Below are positions 61,672 to 64,000 of a DNA stretch of 64,000 nt, in pieces (position 1 is the stretch's first letter; every line of letters begins with the position of its first letter). The DNA is taken from contig NZ_MAQW01000012.1 in the NCBI RefSeq assembly GCF_001682855.1, positions 930,001 through 994,000 on the forward strand. The letters are read 5' to 3'. The position numbers and the translations under genes were made by a program. The stretch comes from Bacillus sp. FJAT-27264 (lineage in GTDB: Bacteria > Bacillota > Bacilli > Paenibacillales > Paenibacillaceae). A model generated the notes under the pieces. The model did not search any database and was not told the DNA's origin. It saw nothing but the letters and a program-made list of their open reading frames with translations.

Positions 61672-61688
61672 TGTTATATTTTCTAACA
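61672..61688. promoter_or_regulatory. GlnR/TnrA-type box
   Basis: TGTTATATTTTCTAACA matches TGTNA-N7-TNACA exactly, the binding site of the Bacillus nitrogen regulators GlnR and TnrA. It lies between the amtB promoter and start codon, a repressor position. Confidence 0.85.
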
Positions 61689-61709
61689 CTTCGTGAAACT
61701 CTTAATGTC

Positions 61710-61739
61710 ATTATAATCAGGAGTAAGGTAAATTGACAA
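61710..61739 (-). promoter_or_regulatory. Promoter of the amtB operon
   Basis: Minus strand -35 TTGTCA (61734-61739), 18-bp spacer, -10 TATAAT (61710-61715). Confidence 0.75.
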
Positions 61740-62153
61740 GGGTATTTTTAAACTTTTCATTATTTATTTTATAACCGGCTTTTAATGCACTAATTTAAGA
61801 TATGGAGATCACGCAACCAATAATACATCAGAATAACGTTAAACATACATTCGCCTTTAATGTAACCGCATCCAGAAAATAACTGTATCTGATCCACAAT
61901 TCAACGATTTCTAATGAACATTACAATTAATGAATCCGAATTGTTCGTGTTTATCCTAGCCATCACTTACGACACTTATCACCTAACATAATATGTTACA
62001 TTCATACTGTTTCTATACATTTTTATAGAAGAAAGCGATATATACCTCCTTCTCCTCCAAAGCTGACATGAGAAGAATTGAACAGATCAACCCTTTGTTC
62101 ATGTCAGGTATTTTCGTCTCACAGCATGCATATACTTTAGGTAAGTATCACGT
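61740..62153. other. AT-rich intergenic region with one long hairpin
   Basis: No coding frame was supported in this 410-base stretch. CTGACATGA (62063-62071) pairs with TCATGTCAG (62099-62107), with inner GAACA/TGTTC. GTATTTTCG follows on the plus strand. This could be a terminator of a small RNA or a regulatory structure for merR. Confidence 0.45.
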
Positions 62154-62183
62154 TTGACTGTACGGTTTACAGTTTGTTATCAT
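62154..62183 (+). promoter_or_regulatory. Probable promoter of the merR-yugP pair
   Basis: -35 TTGACT (62154-62159), 18-bp spacer, -10 TATCAT (62178-62183). Confidence 0.5.
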
Positions 62184-62277
62184 TATAGAGACAGGTTTGA
62201 GATTTCCAAATATAAGGAATGACTGCCACAACACGGTGGTCTGATTCCCAGCAGCGAGGTGAGTTAACATTGGGGAT

Positions 62278-62709
62278 ATGACCCTGTATCGAATTGGAGA
62301 GCTGGCCAAATTTGCCGGCATCAGTGAACGTACGATTGATTATTACACCAAGTTAGGGCTTATTTCTCCGGAGTCGCGGAGCATGAAAAATTATCGTTTG
62401 TACAATCATGAAACCTTGGCCGCTTTGGAACGTATTAATCAATTGAAGCATGACAAGTATACATTGGAAGAAATCAAGATCATGATGAGCAAATGGAAAA
62501 CGGCCGCTCCAGAAGCGGATGTATCCGATAAGCTTGTAGAGCTAGAGCTCCACATGCAGCAGCTTGAACGCGAAGTCAAAGCCCTTGAACCAATGATCAG
62601 TGGATTGAAGCCCGGGCAGGCGAACAGAGCTTTGTCCGCACTTCTCCCTCAGGGCGTGGCCTGTATTGAAGCCATACGGCTTCTTCTGACCCACGGACCG
62701 CCAATGTAA
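62278..62709 (+). CDS. MerR family transcriptional regulator
   Basis: 143 residues. The winged helix reads MTLYRIGELAKFAGISERTI, then YYTKLGLISPESRSMKNYRL. A coiled coil follows (VELELHMQQLEREVKALEPM), then a short C-terminal region with one Cys. It lacks recognisable effector domains. The only strong ribosome binding site (GAGGTGAG, 62256-62263) is 15 or more bases before this ATG and is ideally spaced for an in-frame ATT at 62269, so the exact start is uncertain. It is 36 bases upstream of the metalloprotease gene and probably in its operon. Confidence 0.88.
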   Translation: MTLYRIGELAKFAGISERTIDYYTKLGLISPESRSMKNYRLYNHETLAALERINQLKHDKYTLEEIKIMMSKWKTAAPEADVSDKLVELELHMQQLEREVKALEPMISGLKPGQANRALSALLPQGVACIEAIRLLLTHGPPM

Positions 62710-62745
62710 GCAGCTTGTTCACACAACACTCTGGAGGAATGACAT

Positions 62746-63417
62746 ATGATGATGTACTTATTAGTAATTGTTGCGTTTCTATTCTCGTTATGGGCCCAAT
62801 TCAGGGTCAAAGGAACATTCAACAAATGGTCCAAGGTAGCTACCGCTAACGGAATGACAGGATACGATGCTGCGCGCCACATGCTGGATTCCAATGGACT
62901 CAGCGATGTTCCTATCGAACCTGTACGCGGCGCTCTATCCGACCACTATGATCCGATCAACCGCGTTGTGCGTCTGTCGGAACCTGTATACTATGAAAGC
63001 TCTATTTCCGCCGTATCCGTGGCTTGCCACGAGGTAGGCCATGCAATCCAGCATAAAGTTCACTATCCGATGCTGGCCTTGCGTCACCGGATATTCCCGG
63101 TAGTTAACTTCGCTTCCGGCATTGCCCCTTTCATGCTAATCGCCGGATTCCTTTTCAGCTCTTTCAATCTGATCGGACTTGGTATCATTTTCTTCTCAGC
63201 TTCCGTAGCTTTTCAGTTGATCACCTTGCCGGTAGAGTTCAACGCCAGTAACCGCGCCCGTCAGGTCATGGTTGAGCAGGGCTACATTCGTAATGATGAG
63301 GAACACGGTGTTGCAAAGGTTCTGAACGCCGCAGCTTTGACTTATGTGGCTGCAGCACTGGTATCCTTGCTTGAGTTGTTCCGCTTGATCACTATCTACC
63401 TTGGCAATCGTGACTAA
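62746..63417 (+). CDS. YugP family zinc metallopeptidase
   Basis: 223 residues. An N-terminal membrane helix (1-20) precedes the catalytic motif VACHEVGHAIQHKV (HExxH, about residue 97), two central helices and a C-terminal helix. In this family the glutamate of PVEFNASNRA is expected to be the third zinc ligand. It is an integral membrane protease whose substrate is not known. GGAGG lies 8 bases before the ATG. It is paired with the MerR gene, followed by a strong terminator. Confidence 0.92.
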   Translation: MMMYLLVIVAFLFSLWAQFRVKGTFNKWSKVATANGMTGYDAARHMLDSNGLSDVPIEPVRGALSDHYDPINRVVRLSEPVYYESSISAVSVACHEVGHAIQHKVHYPMLALRHRIFPVVNFASGIAPFMLIAGFLFSSFNLIGLGIIFFSASVAFQLITLPVEFNASNRARQVMVEQGYIRNDEEHGVAKVLNAAALTYVAAALVSLLELFRLITIYLGNRD

Positions 63418-63435
63418 TATCTGATCTGCCATCCT

Positions 63436-63482
63436 TTAAGGGGTGTCCCAAACACCGCATCCGCGGTAAGGGACACCCCTTA
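63436..63482 (+). terminator. Terminator of the merR-yugP operon
   Basis: AAGGGGTGTCCC pairs with GGGACACCCCTT around an ACCGC/GCGGT inner stem. Confidence 0.85.
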
Positions 63483-63501
63483 TTCGTGTAAATTAATGCG
63501 C

Positions 63502-63556
63502 AAAAAACCTCTCCTGTTAAAATGGTGCACATCAACCATTTCCAAAGAGAGGTTTC
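63502..63556 (-). terminator. Terminator of the LysR gene
   Basis: GAGAGGTTT pairs with AAACCTCTC, inner ATGGT/ACCAT, and the minus strand ends in TTTTTTGCG. Confidence 0.8.
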
Positions 63557-63590
63557 TTCAAGTCTTCTAAAAGTATTTAAAAATGCAGAA

Positions 63591-64000
63591 TTAGCCAACC
63601 GGAGCACTCGAATTCTTCAGCCTAAAATAGGATAGCAAGAAGGTACGGAAGGAACGAGCCACTAGCGGCAGCTTGCCGTCTGTCCGGTGAATCAGGCCCA
63701 CCGTTCTAGTAACTACGGGTTCAACCACCTTCACCTGTGCTGGCTGTAGTGGATTCGTCTGGAAGAGTGCCATCTCCGGCAGCAGACTTACCCCCATTCC
63801 AGCCGCGACCAGACCACGTATGGTGTCCGTCTCTCCACCCTCAAAGGCAATCTGCGGCTTGAACCCCGCCTGAAGACAAGCCTGCCAGACAATAGGCCGT
63901 AGAGAGTATCCCTGACTGAACAGAACGAACTTGTCATCCTTCAGTTGATTCAGCCGAATAACCGACTCCCCTGCGAGTGGATGATTCTGTGGAAGAATCG
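63591..64000 (-). CDS. LysR family regulator, C-terminal part (5' end outside window)
   Basis: About 135 residues are visible, and the frame is open to the right edge. It reads ILPQNHPLAGESVIRLNQLK at the edge, then FVLFSQGYSLRPIVWQACLQ and FEGGETDTIRGLVAAGMGVS followed by LLPEMAL. These are hallmarks of the LysR substrate-binding domain. The DNA-binding N terminus lies beyond the window. The effector is unknown. Confidence 0.88.
   Translation of the reverse strand, partial: ILPQNHPLAGESVIRLNQLKDDKFVLFSQGYSLRPIVWQACLQAGFKPQIAFEGGETDTIRGLVAAGMGVSLLPEMALFQTNPLQPAQVKVVEPVVTRTVGLIHRTDGKLPLVARSFRTFLLSYFRLKNSSAPVG

Overview
The window looks like a chromosomal segment of a Paenibacillus-type Firmicute. 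The signs are strong GGAGG-type ribosome binding sites, SigA-like promoters, an S-layer-homology surface protein, a YjcZ-family sporulation peptide, and Bacillus-type genes such as relQ, ykvI, yhaO/yhaN, fer and xpt. No phage, integrase, transposase or CRISPR array was seen. The genus is inferred from gene content only.

Layout. 1-2216: end of an MFS gene, a tRNA-Leu(CAG) gene and a MATE exporter. 2357-15781: a leftward cluster made of a 3054-residue S-layer-anchored PHP-type metallohydrolase, a HupE/UreJ-like permease, a permease plus TIGR03943-type partner with a His-rich loop, and a membrane protein with a cupredoxin-like tail. 16099-17990: a MarR/MFS pair. 18122-28793: an iron-uptake region with two FecCD permeases, two siderophore-binding lipoproteins and two AraC regulators fused to binding-protein domains, interrupted by a GNAT enzyme, an AraC regulator and an Fsr-like exporter. 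No transport ATPase is present. 28896-34271: two more identical tRNA-Leu(CAG) genes, glutathione peroxidase, a GntR regulator, an aldo/keto reductase with a MerR-type promoter, gene remnants and small hypothetical genes. 34376-43597: xpt, ykvI, a glycosyltransferase-yhaO-yhaN operon and an RsmF-like methyltransferase.

43731-46980 is a plastic, gene-poor stretch. It holds a YjcZ peptide, an internally deleted methyltransferase, a HAD phosphatase, a family of short palindromic repeats, an 8-bp tandem repeat, a 38-bp minisatellite and two decayed extra copies of the 3' end of the adjacent pseudouridine synthase gene. 46984-57912 returns to housekeeping genes: a second RsmF-like methyltransferase, pyrD-relQ-DUF309, an L,D-transpeptidase, ferredoxin, dinB, cimA and a ResA-like thioredoxin. 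58403-61653 is a leftward operon of ammonium transporter, DUF294 nucleotidyltransferase and DEDDh exonuclease with a GlnR/TnrA-type box in its leader. The window ends with a MerR regulator, a YugP-type metalloprotease and the end of a LysR gene.

The most system-like observations are three. The first is the nitrogen-box amtB-DUF294-exonuclease operon, which has no PII gene. The second is the secreted metallohydrolase plus metal-permease cluster. The third is the duplicated regulator/binding-protein iron modules sharing one permease pair. Many starts were moved from the longest reading frame to the codon served by a visible ribosome binding site; each case is stated.
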